A stretch of 64,000 bases of DNA from NCBI GenBank assembly GCA_019915015.1, contig JAHBBC010000012.1, forward strand, positions 1,302,001 to 1,366,000. Direction: 5' to 3'. Each line of letters starts with the position of its first letter. Position 1 is the first letter of the stretch. The notes below the pieces were generated by a model. That model saw only the letters and a list, made by a program, of their open reading frames with translations. It ran no database searches and was not told where the DNA came from. Below are positions 1 through 11,269 of this stretch, piece after piece. Both the position numbers and the translations under genes were made by a program. The DNA is from Auriscalpium vulgare. Its lineage: Eukaryota > Basidiomycota > Agaricomycetes > Russulales > Auriscalpiaceae.

Positions 1-1250
1 CCATCTCCTCCTCTTCAAGGAGCACAGACAACTCTTGGCTGGAGAGCATACTTTCGTCAACCTCAACTGGAGCCTCATCCGCTCGTGCCGTTCCGGAGAC
101 GTCTTCGTACGGATTGAGGGAAGGGTGCTCCGTAGCATCGTGGGACGAAGGGGCCTTCTTACCAAAGGTCCTGAAGCGATGCTCCCAGAGCGCTTCGACG
201 CTCTCGAACGTTGTCATGATCCACTTCGCCCACGCATCCTCCTTGATTTCGGTGGTTTGCTCGTGTTCTTTCTCGATCCTCGATCGTATCTCGTCCCACC
301 ATCTGGCTTCTGCAACCCATTCGCCACCAGCGCCTCTTGACTTCTCACTGGGGTCCTTGGGAATGTCCGGAGAAGGCGACAGTCCTGCTGCAGTGCGACG
401 ACGCCGCTCGTCATCCCAAAGCTCGCGGACACCTAGCACTAAGGGCTCTGGGGGTAAAATCGGAGCTGGGATAGCGAGCTTGTGGTGAAGATGTCGCGCG
501 GTAAGGCGGTGGCGATTGAGGATGAATGGAGCAATACTGTCGATCTCGAGGGGCATACGGGTTTGTCGGAAGTAAGAGGATAGCTCAAGCCCACTTTCGT
601 TCTCTTCGTCTTCGGGATTGTCCTCTCGACCACGAACCCAAGCGCAGCTGAGTTCAAGCCCGCCACAACCATAGAGTCCGAAGTCACAAAGGAACTGCAG
701 AATGAAGCTCAGATGGCTTTCAAACGTGTGAAACCTCGTCGCCATCACAGACCCCGATTGCATGATGGTCACAGCACGATTGAGGAAAGCTGGGTCGACG
801 ATGTATATCTTCAAGAACGGCGCGTAGGAGCTATGAAAGCCATAGAAGTGGACGCCTTTGACAAGGACAACAGCGCGAACGAATCTGGACTTGGAAGACT
901 GTGGGTTGCGCTTCAAGGAGACGGCGATGGCGTAGTTGAGGGCATGGGAGAGGCGCGCAATATAGCGGCTCACTTGAGAGCCACAGGGTTGATTCAACTT
1001 GAGGCGGATTGGCAGCGCATATATCATACTACTCACCTGCTGTGGGATTTGTCTGACCGGGATATTCTACAAAGAAGTAGGGGTACACTTGGTGGATATG
1101 GAGACAACATTTCTTGCCGAGAGATGACGCGCCGTAGACACGTATGACCGGGGCCTTGGGTAGGGACGTGTTGTCAAGAGGGCCAGACTGAGCGAGGGTG
1201 TAGTCTATCTGAGTAACTTGAACGTGTAAGGGTCGTGTCGGTTGTTCCAT
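1..1250 (-). CDS. REV3: DNA polymerase zeta catalytic subunit REV3, N-terminal part (3' end outside window)
   Basis: Catalytic subunit of polymerase zeta, which extends mismatched primers in translesion DNA synthesis in the nucleus. Exon 1 is 1037-1250 and exon 2 starts at 972 and stays open to base 1, giving about 395 residues. The start is the ATG at 1250, read as MEQPTRPLHVQVTQIDYTL. The REV3 N-terminal signatures follow in order: IRVYG, HIHQVYPYFFVEYPG, RLSHALNYAIAVSLKRNP, VKGVHFYGFHSSYAPFLKIY, FESHLSFILQFLCDFGLYGC and LNRHRLTARHLHHKL. These belong to the B-family N-terminal region; the polymerase palm and fingers lie left of the window. The splice AAT CCC ACA GCA G/gtgagt...caag/TG AGC keeps phase. 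The gene is divergent from ORC6 with 133 bp between the start codons. Identity is near certain; later introns cannot be judged. Confidence 0.95.
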
Positions 1251-1383
1251 GAGCACATCATCAATGGTGCAGACGATCCCGGGCTGGCACTGGCCAGAGG
1301 CGACTCCGAAACACGTGCGGGATTCCCACAAGCCCGGACGCGTCCATCTTGCTCTTGTCCTCAATCTTCCTCCAAACTTGATC
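1251..1383. promoter_or_regulatory. Shared divergent promoter region of REV3 and ORC6
   Basis: This 133 bp separates the REV3 start codon (minus) from the ORC6 start codon (plus). No clear TATA box was seen. Both genes act on chromosomal DNA synthesis, so co-expression is plausible but inferred. Confidence 0.5.
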
Positions 1384-2818
1384 ATGCCTTCCATAGAGGA
1401 AACACAAATCAACAGAATCACCGACCGCGTCGAGATACGCGTCAAAGCCAAAGCGCTCCTGCAGACACTGCGCGTCAAGACAGGCCCTGGCACCGGCTAC
1501 GAGCTCGGTCCTGCCAGGCACAACAGGTTTGGCCGCGATCTGCGCCTACCTCGCCTCGGTTCGGTGCGTCTCAAGTCTTTTAATGCAAACCCGAGACTTA
1601 TTGACGCGTCAGGATTGGGTACTCAGACGTGCCGGAGGATGTCGCGCAGAAGGCGGCGAGTCTCCACCCCAAGATCTGGCGGACCGCGCTCAAGACAGCG
1701 CAGGCAGCCCTCATACCGCCCACCGATGTGTCGCCGCGCAATTCGCGCGAGCAGGGCCTCTCGTACAAGGAACTAGTGCGGCAATATAAGATTGGACGCG
1801 TTGGGCGCGTTGTGAACTGCATGGAGGAGGTTGAGACGGAGCTGCTGCAGAATAAGACGTTCCGCAAGAAATTCGACCTCGCCGCGGACGACCCTGTTGT
1901 CAAAGCTACGGTTTTCTTCTGGGTGGGAACGTGTGTGTTAATGGTGCGTCGCGGCATTTTCTGCTTAGGTTTCTAGCTAAATCTTGGTTGTATACAGCTT
2001 AACGCCAAGATATCAGCAAAACCACTGAGCGTGATGTACAACGTATCCTTCAAGACACTCTCGTGCCTCGCGGATTTACTTGGAACATGCGCTGTTGGCA
2101 CGAAGAAGCGGATCGTTGCTGCCGTCGACGAACTGCGACGCGAGGCTAAGGGTGCGCCCACCGCATCCCGCCCCACCTCCCCCACCAAATCCTCCCTGCG
2201 CGCCAGCGGCACGTCCTCCGTTGCGGGCGGCACCAAGCGCAAAGTTGCCTTCTCCTCGGCGACGTCCGATGACGACGACGAGGGCTTCGTGCCCGACACC
2301 CCGTCGAAGCGCCCGCGCCCGCGCACGTCCTCGGCCCCGGTCAAGTACATGACGCCGCGCACGCCCCCGCGCGAGTAAGTGTCCCCGTCGGACATGACGA
2401 CGCCGATCCCCGCGCCTGTGCTGCAAGGCGTTGCGTCGTCCTCGAAGCTTATGCTGAACCAAAGCGCGTCGGAGGTCGACGAGTCGAGCGATGCGATGGA
2501 CGTGGATGTCGAGCCTGACGAGCCCGAGCCCGAGCCCGAGGCTGCCCCCGTCGCGGGTCGCCCCCGCCGGAAGGAGACGCCGAAGATGGACGAGGCTATA
2601 CTCGAGGATGACGAGGATGAAGACGAGGAAGAGGAAGAGGACGCGCTGCCCGCATCCCGTCGCTCCCGCCCCGTCCTGCTGGACCGCGCACACTGGTCGC
2701 AGCGCGCGCCGCGGCTAATGCGGCAGCGTGCGCTGCGGAGAGAAGTAAACGGGCGTTGGTGGAGATGTGGGGGCACCCGTTCGAGGCGCTGCGGGTGGGC
2801 GTTGAGGCTCCGGGATGA
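1384..2818 (+). CDS. ORC6: Origin recognition complex subunit 6-like protein, reading frame interrupted
   Basis: ORC6 is the smallest ORC subunit; it has a TFIIB-like fold and helps load MCM at origins. Family features: MPSIEETQINRI start, GLAAICAYLAS, DVPEDVAQKAASLHPKIW, an AADDPVVKATVFFW helix, then KRIVAAVDELRREAK, a long acidic linker and a C-terminal EMWGHPFEALRVG motif. Exons by phase: 1384-1507, 1527-1563, 1613-1943, 1998-2373, then from about 2465. Three points are odd. The frame change at 1508-1526 would need an intron of only 19 nt (GT..AG). A stop at 2376-2378 is avoided only by an intron of about 90 nt starting GTAAGT at 2374. Near 2700-2735 the frame shifts again before the conserved C-terminus, with no good intron. 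Either sequence errors, a damaged gene or unusual splicing explains this. Family call is fairly secure; the exact model is not. Confidence 0.65.
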
Positions 2819-3590
2819 TTTGCGAGGGGTGGTGCGATCTCCTCGTGCGATCTTCCTCAGACAACGTTTCTGTCTGGTTGCTTAGCTGGAGGAATGTAAG
2901 ACGCAAGTCCTCCCGCGGCTCGGACCACGCTAAGGATTAGTCTCCTGGAAGCAGACTGAACGAACGCAACCAATGATAGTCGATCAGCCGGTAGTACGCT
3001 AAGGATCAATATTAGTGTTGGTACATATCACCTTGCCCTGGTAAGGTCTCTAGCACAGGGCGTGTTCTTACTGATAAAATTGTCTCGAAACTCCGTCTTA
3101 GGCTGCATGCGGCGCGTGCTCCCGCAATGCGCATAGCTGCCGCGCGCAGCGGCGCTTTTCGAGTATCAAGGTCATACGCGGGATAACGCTGCAGCACCCT
3201 AAGGACACCAACTCATCCCGTTTGTTCGCTCCCGAGAGATACCTTGTTGACCGCACGCCGTGCAAGAAGGAAACCAAGACATTTGTAATAGTACAGGTCA
3301 AGTACAGTATACACCGAAGAAGGATCAGGGCTATAAAACCGGAAAATGAATACATAGTCGACGTAAAGCATGCTGGAACCGTATGGACGGTACTTGTGCG
3401 GCGCAGTATGGACAATTGTGCGAGGAGAGATGGCGGAGGAATTATCTGGAGAGCACCGCCATGATTAAGTCCGGAGTGACAAAAACAAGGCCCAAGATGT
3501 ACAAACTATCGAGTGCTCTCATAGACATTGCGACGTGCTACGAGTCGAGTGTTGGCACGATCTGCCTGCTGCTGAAGTGAGACTGCGGTG
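2819..3590. other. Intergenic, nothing recognised
   Basis: No reading frame here shows family motifs, repeats or a convincing splice pattern. Small open frames near 3012-3464 look random. The interval marks the edge between the core REV3/ORC6 genes and the accessory island. Confidence 0.5.
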
Positions 3591-4454
3591 TCAGAGTCGA
3601 CTGAAGGGTAAGAAGTCGTAGAAGAAGCGTCCAGACGATGCCCTGGCCAGCCGCTCCTCATGAAGGCGTCGCAAGGCTACCTCTAGTGCACGTTGCTCGG
3701 ATTCGGCTTGTATGCTAGTGATCGGACAGCATCGCGCAATTGTCAGCATAGCGTAGCACGTACCGTGCCATCGCTTCGATCTCTGCCTCAAACTCTTGGG
3801 CTGCAATGTCAATTTCGAAAGAAACGAACTGGTCGGAGGCGTCTTCCCAGTCCATGAGCGCACGATAGAGTGGCTCCGGTATTGCATTATCGTCCACCCC
3901 TTTTGCTGACCTGGCATCAGAAACACTCTCCGACTCATATTCTTGTTTACGGGATGTGTTAGTGTCGCGGCGATCCTGGTTGCTCCGACGGGCTGGACCC
4001 ATCTTCACGACGGTACTTCTGGACCGCGACCAGGTCCCCAAGAGTTATCATAGGCGAGTTGGTGTGGTCGATATCACGAGGGTCAGTCTGGATGCGGAGG
4101 GTGATGCCACTGAAGAGAGCGGAATAATGGAGGTAGAGGTTGTCCCACGGTAGGGAGGGAAGCGCCGGTGTGATCGCGGGACGGCCATGAGGATGGACAG
4201 CTGGTGCAATCGGAATGCACATGTTCTCGTCGGTATAAAGCTGTGGAAGTGGTGGGGCGAGACCTTGACTGACGATGAGGCAGTCGCACCGGTGGTATTT
4301 GCGAGTATCCACTTAAGTCGAGAACCTACTTATGATGGATGAGCCACTACAAGGATAGAGTCGCGACTGGATCCAATTTGAAGAGGACGAAAGCCCCAGC
4401 CTCCGGGAGGAGCCAGCTATCGCGTCCCAGAGGCAAGGAGTAGTCCGGCGACAT
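3591..4454 (-). pseudogene. Family F1 copy E, decayed
   Basis: Relic of the lineage-specific family F1, described under copies F and A; function unknown. Recognisable parts: start at 4454 (MSPDYSLPLGRDSWLLPEAG), the exon 2 core RKYHRCDCLIVSQG, MCIPIAPAVHPHGRPAI and LPWDNLYLHYSAL, and exon 3 (3591-3714) reading IQAESEQRALEVALRRLHEE. Lesions: exon 1 stops right after DPVATL because about 25 codons (ALEDP...YIGF in other copies) are missing. The start of exon 2 near 4300-4322 is about 2 nt shorter than in copy F. The frame also slips by one base near 4015-4030, after VQKYRRED. The donor at 3763 and acceptor at 3715 remain intact. Three independent lesions make a sequencing artefact unlikely. Confidence 0.75.
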
Positions 4455-5305
4455 GACGAATGAGATATATGGAGAAGAAAGAAGGTGAGGTAAGGCTTGG
4501 GCTGGTGCCGCTGGCAGCGCCATCTGGCGTGCACATGGTGCGCTAAAACGTCTCAAGCTTAAAGGTAGGCATTCTGAAGATACACTGAGTTTGGGGTTCA
4601 CACATGAATTCATAGTACTGTATGTTTTACATGGCATAGTACGGCGTGATGAATTATAACAGCAAGAAGCGAATGTAGTGCGACTAAGGACATACGACGA
4701 AATCATGACAGCGAGTCATAAGTAGTGGGCTACGTGAGATGACTCCGATGCCTAGTAGGATAGGACATAGAGCAATTCTGAGTGGCACTGCAGAACATGG
4801 AGAAAAATTGGCGTCGAAGCATGGGCATAGAATACCGTGACTCGACGTCAACTTTTCTCGATGTTGTCCAGTAACACAGGTGCCGAGTTGTGGTCATTAT
4901 TCTCGCCATTCTTGCGCAGTCGGTGCGTGTGTCTGTAAAGAAAGGGTGAAGCTAAGAGCTGCGGACATATTGTAAGCGCGCATATGCGATGTCAAATTTT
5001 CCCGCTGCGGAGTTTTGCATCTGGCGGTGGCTGTGCTTGAACTTTCGCCTCCAAACCTCGGTGAGCGCGTCGTAGCAGTTTCGACGCAAGCCGGCAGACA
5101 GCGCGGTGGACCCCTATGCTGATTTTCAGCCGGAGAAGAACACAATAGGAATCCAGCCGAGACTGACCTTTCATTCGACCTCCAAGTGGGCCACATATGG
5201 GCAGGCAGCTTGGGGATGCATGCTCTTTCGCCGTCTCGTGCTCCTTCTCCGTCTCGCGCTCCTTCTCCACATTGCTGTTCTTCTCCTTATGACAAGACGA
5301 GAATA
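4455..5305. other. Intergenic between F1 copies E and F
   Basis: Upstream DNA of relic E and downstream DNA of copy F. Overlapping small frames on both strands around 4992-5515 have no recognisable motif. I see no gene here. Confidence 0.5.
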
Positions 5306-6556
5306 TCAGCCGCGAGAGCGACTTTGCTTTATCCCAGATGCTGGTCGGTGGGCGGGGGAGGAGCGCTGTGCCACGGCCGTAAGCTCGAGCACCCTTATAT
5401 AAGAAGAGAGAAACGCACACCGGGATATTGCAGCCGCGGAAGAAAGAACGGGCGAATGCGGCGGGCGAGTCGAAGGATGGGAAGTCATGGAAGAGGTGTC
5501 CAGACGATGCTCTAAAGCCGCCCGCTCCTTGTCAATGCGTCGTAGGACGTCCTTTGCGCGCTGTTCGGATTCAACTTCTATGCTACGCAGTCGATGAGCA
5601 TAGCTTGACTGTCAATGCAGAGCAGTACGCACCGCGTCAGCGCTCTGATCTCTTCGTCAAGCTCGTCAGCTCCTGCGAATTCCGAGACGGCCGTGACGTC
5701 GAGGTCGAAGGAAACCACCGGCATAAACTGGTCGACGGGATCCTCGCGATTTACAAACACACGATAGAGCTCCTCGGGAATTGATGCGGTATCGGTAGCC
5801 TCAGAGGCTGATGCGGATTCAGCAGTCTCGGGAATTGATGCAACATCGGCAGCCTCTGTATCGAACACTGGCTCCGCTTCAGAGCAGCGCTCTGTCTCAG
5901 ATGCTCCCTGAAGGCATGCATTAGTCTCGTGGTGATCCTCGCTCCGACGTGCAGGAGGCAGGCGCGGGGGCATCTCTGCCATGTGCCGAAGCCGCTGTCG
6001 AGTTGAGTCTTCAGAACGATACCTCTGGACAGACACCAAATCGCGAAGGGATATCATGGGAGAATCAGTGAGGTCTATGTCGCGAGGATCGGTTTTGACC
6101 CGAAGAGTGAAGAGCGAGGAGTGATGGACGTAGAGATTGTCCCATGGTAGAGGGGGAACTGCCGTGATCGCAGAACGGCCTTGAGGATGAGTGGCTGGTG
6201 CAACTGCTATGCACATATTCTTGTCGGTATAGAGCTCGGGAATTGGTGTTGCGAGACCTTGACTGAGGACGAGGCAGTCGCACCGATGATATCTGCGGGT
6301 CTCCATTGGCAGGTCGAGAACCTAAGTAAGATGGGTAAGCATGCAAGGATATGCAGAGACATAGACGCCGCACCAAGTTAATGAACCCTATATAGCTTTT
6401 GCAAGAAAGGGAGAGAGACTGGGCCTGCTCGATGGCGATAGGATCCTCCAACGCTTCGAGAGTGGCGACTGGATCAACTTTGAAGACGACAAAGGCCCCA
6501 GCTTCCGGGAGAAGCCAGGTATCGCGTCCAAGAGGTAGTGAGTCGTCCACTGACAT
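5306..6556 (-). CDS. Family F1 copy F, Agaricomycete-specific protein of unknown function
   Basis: Three phase-consistent exons (6374-6556, 5633-6321, 5306-5582) give about 382 residues. Exon 1 encodes an N-terminal module: GRDTWLLPEAGAFVVFKVDP, then VATLEALEDPIAIEQAQ and SYIGF. Exon 2 encodes RRYHRCDCLVLSQG, CIAVAPATHPQGRSAI, PPLPWDNLYVHHSSL, LRVKTDPRDIDLTDSPMISL, an acidic linker and FMPVVSFDLDV. Exon 3 starts IEVESEQRAKDVLRR, charged and probably helical. The C-terminus after about residue 310 is Ser/Pro-rich and unlike copies A-C, so the 3' end is uncertain. There is no signal peptide or membrane helix. The start codon is 614 bp from the divergent F2 copy 1 gene, an arrangement repeated at copy A/F2 copy 2. 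No biochemical role can be named. Confidence 0.7.
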
Positions 6557-7170
6557 GGCGGTTGAGAAGAGAAAGCAGCGTGTGGGGACTAAGTTCCGTG
6601 CGTTGGCATCCAAGGCTAAGTAAGTCAGCCAGCGCCTGTGTGGCGTGCACCCCGGTCCGGGATATGCCGGCACCGTAAAGTTGGCCTTGGGTTCGAACGC
6701 GGCACTGGCAAACCTTTGTCGGCGTCATGATACACAGCTCACCACGACATGGGAACTCGAACTGAAACCCACCTAGTCCAGCGATTATCTATGGCGCGCT
6801 CTATTGTCGCTAACACTGGCTTGATTCTGACTCGATTCAACCCTCCTAGCCAGAGCAAAACATATACAGCCATCTGGCTAGCCACCATCATATCCGTACT
6901 GCGATACTGGGGTGAGCTTCCTACGTGTCAGCTGGTCTTATCAGAGAAGAACCGATTTGGAGTCTTGAGTCTGGGCCTGTCGCAAGCGCCAGAGTAATAA
7001 CTGTCTGTCCGTGCGTCTCTTCTGTGTTGACAGTGGTTCGTCGACAACTGAGCTGATCTTCAATGCGTTTGCTACTATTTGGAGATCGCTTCCAAATACA
7101 ACTACCCTATGCCTTCCCCGAGTGTGGCGACCCTGCTTATCCCTTCCTATCACCCCCCCTGAAATCTTCA
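6557..7170. promoter_or_regulatory. Divergent intergenic region between F1-F and F2 copy 1
   Basis: 614 bp between two start codons facing away from each other. A frame at 6749-6997 (plus) has no family motif, and I see no clear TATA box. The equivalent region at 16090-16556 serves the second F1/F2 pair. Confidence 0.45.
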
Positions 7171-8143
7171 ATGGCTTCATCGAACGGCAATGGTCCCCGT
7201 TACCATGTTAATCACATCTACGGAGGCTACGAAGTCATGCGCACACCGGCGATGCAAGCACTGGGAACGCACGAACTGGAGCTACCGTCCATGTCTTCAT
7301 TGGGGTCCGCCCAGATATTTTCTGGCTCCAGCGACTCTCCCCGCTCCCATGAACGACACAAACGGCCGTGTCTCGTCACTGCAATTGCCAAAAACAGAAA
7401 GACAGGAAACTACGAGTATCGCATCTGTGCCATGAGTACATTTGGCGGGAAGAAGATGAAAACCGAGCTAGCAGAAGTTTATAGACACTTTGTCATCGCT
7501 GTTTCTCCAAGTCAATTGGATCCCGGCGGTCCTCTCATCGATACCGACCCTCCCTGGTGTAATCACGGACAATGGATCATGGCCTACCCATACACGACAA
7601 ACCTCTTGTGCGATAAATGGGAAGACCTTGGCACAGGCGAAACGGGATTTCACCTTACAGGCCATATGGTCGACATGCTCAATCATGAGATACTTCTCCG
7701 AGGCAGCAAATTTCAGAAGCTTATCAGAGATGAGCGAGTGCGGAAGCGGCTTAAAGATGACCTTCAGGCATGTACCATGTACCTTCTTTGGTGGCTGGCA
7801 TCGCGGATGCATGACTGATGCTGTGATCGACAGCGATCTCTGGCCGCTGAGTACGTGAGAAAGGATAAGGCAAGTCTCTGGTCACCGTCTTCTGTGCCAA
7901 TACCTCTCACAGTCGGATAGAAAGCCAGTAATGGGAAATCCGGCTCGAAAGGAAGAGACATCGGACTTCCGCAAGGCAAAATACCTTACAGAGGGGCAGT
8001 GGTATGCCCTGTTGCCGACTTGTGTTAATAATCTTTCTGACCTTTCGGACAGGCCCGAACATCAAGCAGGATCTATACGTATCCTGAGGGCGGCTTATTT
8101 CCCATCATCGTTCCTTCCGAGGTGTGCGCCGTATCTAAAATAG
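7171..8143 (+). CDS. Family F2 copy 1, protein of unknown function
   Basis: Model: exons 7171-7767, 7834-7869 and 7913-8143, about 287 residues. The start is the ATG opening MASSNGNGPRYHVNHIYGGY. The conserved core is HKRPCLVTAIAKNRKTGNYE, ICAMSTFGG, ELAEVYRHFVIAVSPSQ, a PPWCNHGQWIMAYPY segment, then a helical basic stretch RDERVRKRLKDDLQ. Copy 2 has the matching QKQRPVVVSKLLP, FCMGTFNS, ELAQVYQHFLVPIYPNP and PSVPWKAGAWALARP. Both introns use GC donors (CAG/gcatgt and AAG/gcaagt). A further in-frame 51 nt GT-AG segment starting near 8000 may or may not be spliced, so the C-terminus is uncertain. No signal peptide or membrane segment. The motifs resemble other uncharacterised Agaricomycete proteins I have seen, but I know no function. 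Confidence 0.6.
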
Positions 8144-10096
8144 CCGACGATGTACACTGAAATGACCCGAATGGCATGGAGAACATGGAGCAGGCGAACG
8201 TAGACCCAGGCTGGACGGTCGTGGGACCTGGTGGCCGAAAGGTATGCACCGCTACTTGCCCAAGACATTCGCACACAACTGTTTACTGTCGTGAAAAAGA
8301 GTGTTCAGGTGATACCGAGCTCTCCGTCCGTTGCTGCGCAGGCCAGGCGATCGTCGGCTGTAAGTTATGTCCCTCATAGATATTGCAAGACATCTGATCA
8401 TTCGGCAATTACTATCAGTTCGATTCATCCCAAATTACGCACAATACAGCTTGGTCAAACCCAGTCACTCAGAGGAGAAAGGCTTGTTACTACCCCCACT
8501 GTGACCATTTTCCTGCTGAAGATGAGTCCCGCAGACCTTTGGGGGAGCTACGAGCCCCACCATGTCTGCTGCTTCGCCACAACAAACCAATTTTGCATCA
8601 CACAGTGGCGGTAGACTACCTCCGACGGATGCCGTTGCACGCACAGAAGAGGATCAGGCTAGTTGCGCTTATTCTCGCGTCGTTCATGACACTCACCAAA
8701 TATGTTATCAGCGGAAGACTGTGCCAGGCAAGGGTAAGGGTAAAGCGACCGCGAGCGCTAGCCTCGGCGAGAATGCACCAACTGAGACGAAGGCAGGCAG
8801 TCGTTCTGGAGGGAAATTGGTGAGGTTCTTAAAGCCCAATTATTTCTCCACCTGCCAACGTGTGTTTGTGCCCGATTTTTAGAGACTGAAGAACCTGATG
8901 AACCCCTTCGCGCTTCTGAATAAGACTGGACTATAGACGGCGAGATGACCGAGTCAAGGGTAGGAGGAAGTAGTATGTACCTGTTAAAGCGGAATGCAAG
9001 CCTACGAGCCACGGTGACGTTGATGCAAATGAAGGTTATCCAGAATTCACAAGTTGAGCGCGGCCACTGAATTATTGTGTGAGCTTGAACCACATGCACC
9101 CTATTATTGGCCCGCGGCCTCGGTGTGCAATGGAAAGAACTCATAAGCTGCCATAGGCTGATCTCACAGAACATGCCACGTATAATCAAGGCACGTCAGT
9201 AGAAACAGACGTACGCAAGAGCGTGCCACAGGCACCGGTATCGTCAATATAATCTAGTAATGTGTATAAAGTTGGTGATACACAGGTCTGTCATAAACAT
9301 CAAATCTGTGCGAGCTGCCGGCGCAATACCTGCATGGCTGATGAATCCTTGGACTGAGCTGCTTACCAGTGTCACAGTGCCACGGCGCCACTGCCATGCT
9401 CCCCACGCCCTGACGAGGAACACCCCAGCGTGGCGACAGATAACAAGCCGCGCCATAGTGAGCCAGAGATACGGTAACGAATACACACAGCGTTGCGAGC
9501 ATGTGCAGCGGGCTCCAAGATTTTTGCACTGGTCTCGTCGTCTTGCTTTGCTGCTTTTTTCGGCGCATACCGGCTGGCCGCATTCTTGGTCATCGATTCA
9601 TGGCCCCCAAGAGTGTTTGACGGAGGTCGGAGAGTCCGCGCAGACGTCAGACTCGGTATTGTTGATTGAATGGACGCCGACTTGACGGGACGAGGCGTCG
9701 CCGGCGCATCTAAGATCACTCTCTCCCTTGATAGATCGATGGAGGTGCGTCGCCACAGGACATTTCTGCATGTGCCAAAGAGAATCAGAAGGCCGACATT
9801 GAAACGAAGTTACGAAGCACATACCGATTGCTGAGGCAACCGCGCTCGGTTCTCTGGATACTTCCAGTGAGTGGCTGGGGCTTTCTAAGACACAACCACT
9901 TGAACCAGGCGCGAGTTCTGTATGTGCAGAATTGGTCAGAATGATTGCTGGCATCAACGGGGATACCCTAGCACATAACAATTGTCGAAGTTCTCGCACT
10001 TCGTGGTGGGGACATACGCGCGGCATCCGGGATGGCTATCGCAAACAATGCACAGGTCAAATTTGATGTAACAGCCTTCAAAATGTGAATGCAGTG
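8144..10096. other. Gene-poor stretch with weak coding traces
   Basis: About 2 kb without a firm gene. On the plus strand 8176-8882 has fragments (for example NVDPGWTVVGPGGRK) that could be the 3' remains of a gene next to F2 copy 1. On the minus strand 9254-10026 holds overlapping frames with a basic, disordered-looking stretch and a single hydrophobic segment (LATLCVFVTVSLAHYGAACYL) that could be a small membrane protein. Splicing cannot be made consistent, so I do not call a gene. Confidence 0.35.
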
Positions 10097-10946
10097 TTAC
10101 CGCTGCGGGGTTGAGATGCAACCCATTTCTCGACCTAACGTCGCGCCGCGGCTGCGCTGCTCCGATTCAGCCCGTATCCTGGGACATGCAGATGAGGCCG
10201 ACAGAGTAGTAAACGCAGAAGAACCACCTACCTTTCAGGGCTTTGATCTCTTCAAAGAATTGACGTGCGTCACAGAACTCCTTGAGGGACGAAAGGTCCG
10301 TCGAGCAGTCGACCACGGGCCTGAAGCGTTCTTGCGGATCATCGAGCCCGAAACTACTCTCCGCCAACATTGCGGTAACGTCGCTGAACATCATCCCGAA
10401 TTCGTCGCGTACATTGGCCTGTCTATCTTGCAGCTCGGTCCGTAGTTGCTCCTCGTCTGGGAGTGGGAATTCCTTATCATTGGCGTGGTCGTCGGCACCT
10501 ACAAAGTCGAGATCGGGGGAGTTCGGAGAAGCGTCCAGCACGTCTGGCGATGACACAATTTTTTGGTCACCGAAGTCATCAGAACTGGTCGTCAAAGAAT
10601 CCGACATGCTTGAGACGCGGTCAGATTCGATGTCGGGGCTGGCACGTGTGGGAGAACAAGGTGCGGGGGACTGCATCTGCGTAGCGACATCACCGCATGG
10701 GGTGTTGGCGAAGCTAGGATCGGTAGTATGATCTGATTTGTACTGCGCTAACATGTCCACCATGCGTGAGATATCGCGATCCTTGGAATTGGTCAGATGA
10801 TTTTCGTCTGAATGATATATCAGAGGGCAGTTGGTGTAGTCGTCTTCGCGTGCGGATGCGGAGAACCACGTCGGCCAATGTATGGTGATAGAGGTTCTCC
10901 CATGGCAGCGGGGGCGAAGGCCAGAGCCCTGCACGACCAGAGACAT
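10097..10946 (-). pseudogene. Family F1 copy D, 5'-truncated and frameshifted
   Basis: An F1 relic. The exon 2 remnant has PPLPWENLYHHTLADVVL in one frame and, after a one-base slip near 10845-10860, continues in another with ISRMVDML and RFRPVVDCSTDLSSLKEF, DARQFFEEIKALK. The donor at 10231 and acceptor at 10179-10180 are intact and lead to exon 3 (10097-10178): IRAESEQRSRGATLG then a stop. Exon 1 (the GRNTYLLP...YVGYI module) and the start of exon 2 are absent. It is more diverged from A-C than those are from one another, so it is an older copy. It lies 324 bp downstream of the mutarotase stop, on the same strand. Confidence 0.7.
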
Positions 10947-11269
10947 TGCAATCTATGTCTCATAATCTATATCAGCACTGGTAGAATGAGTCGATCTGGG
11001 GTTACTCACCAAAAGCTCAGAGGTATGGCGGCAAAGAGCACGCTCCAGCCCCTAGCCCACTGGCAGTGAGCCAGCGGGACTTGACCGGGACGGCCCCTAG
11101 TCCTGCGTCGGCAACACGCGGCCCGTCTTCCCGCCTTATGAGAATTTAACGAGTCGCTGGACACACCCAAGCCACAGTGGCAGTGATTCTGACACAACCT
11201 CAGCAGGCCTCAGAGCTCGACACCGTGTCAGATTTCCAGGAATGCTACGGTGTAGTTTGTGATTACATC
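10947..11269. other. Intergenic, nothing recognised
   Basis: 323 bp between F1 relic D and the mutarotase stop codon. No exon 1 of the F1 family could be found here. Confidence 0.5.

Noticed and set aside
1973..2776. 267-codon frame antisense to ORC6 with a long Ser run
   Set aside because: It is the mirror of the acidic linker of ORC6 on the plus strand and has no independent support.
6557..7170. The divergent F1/F2 pair as a mating-type HD1/HD2 locus
   Set aside because: The geometry is similar, but neither protein has a homeodomain signature (no WFxNxR), and the neighbours expected at the A locus were not seen.
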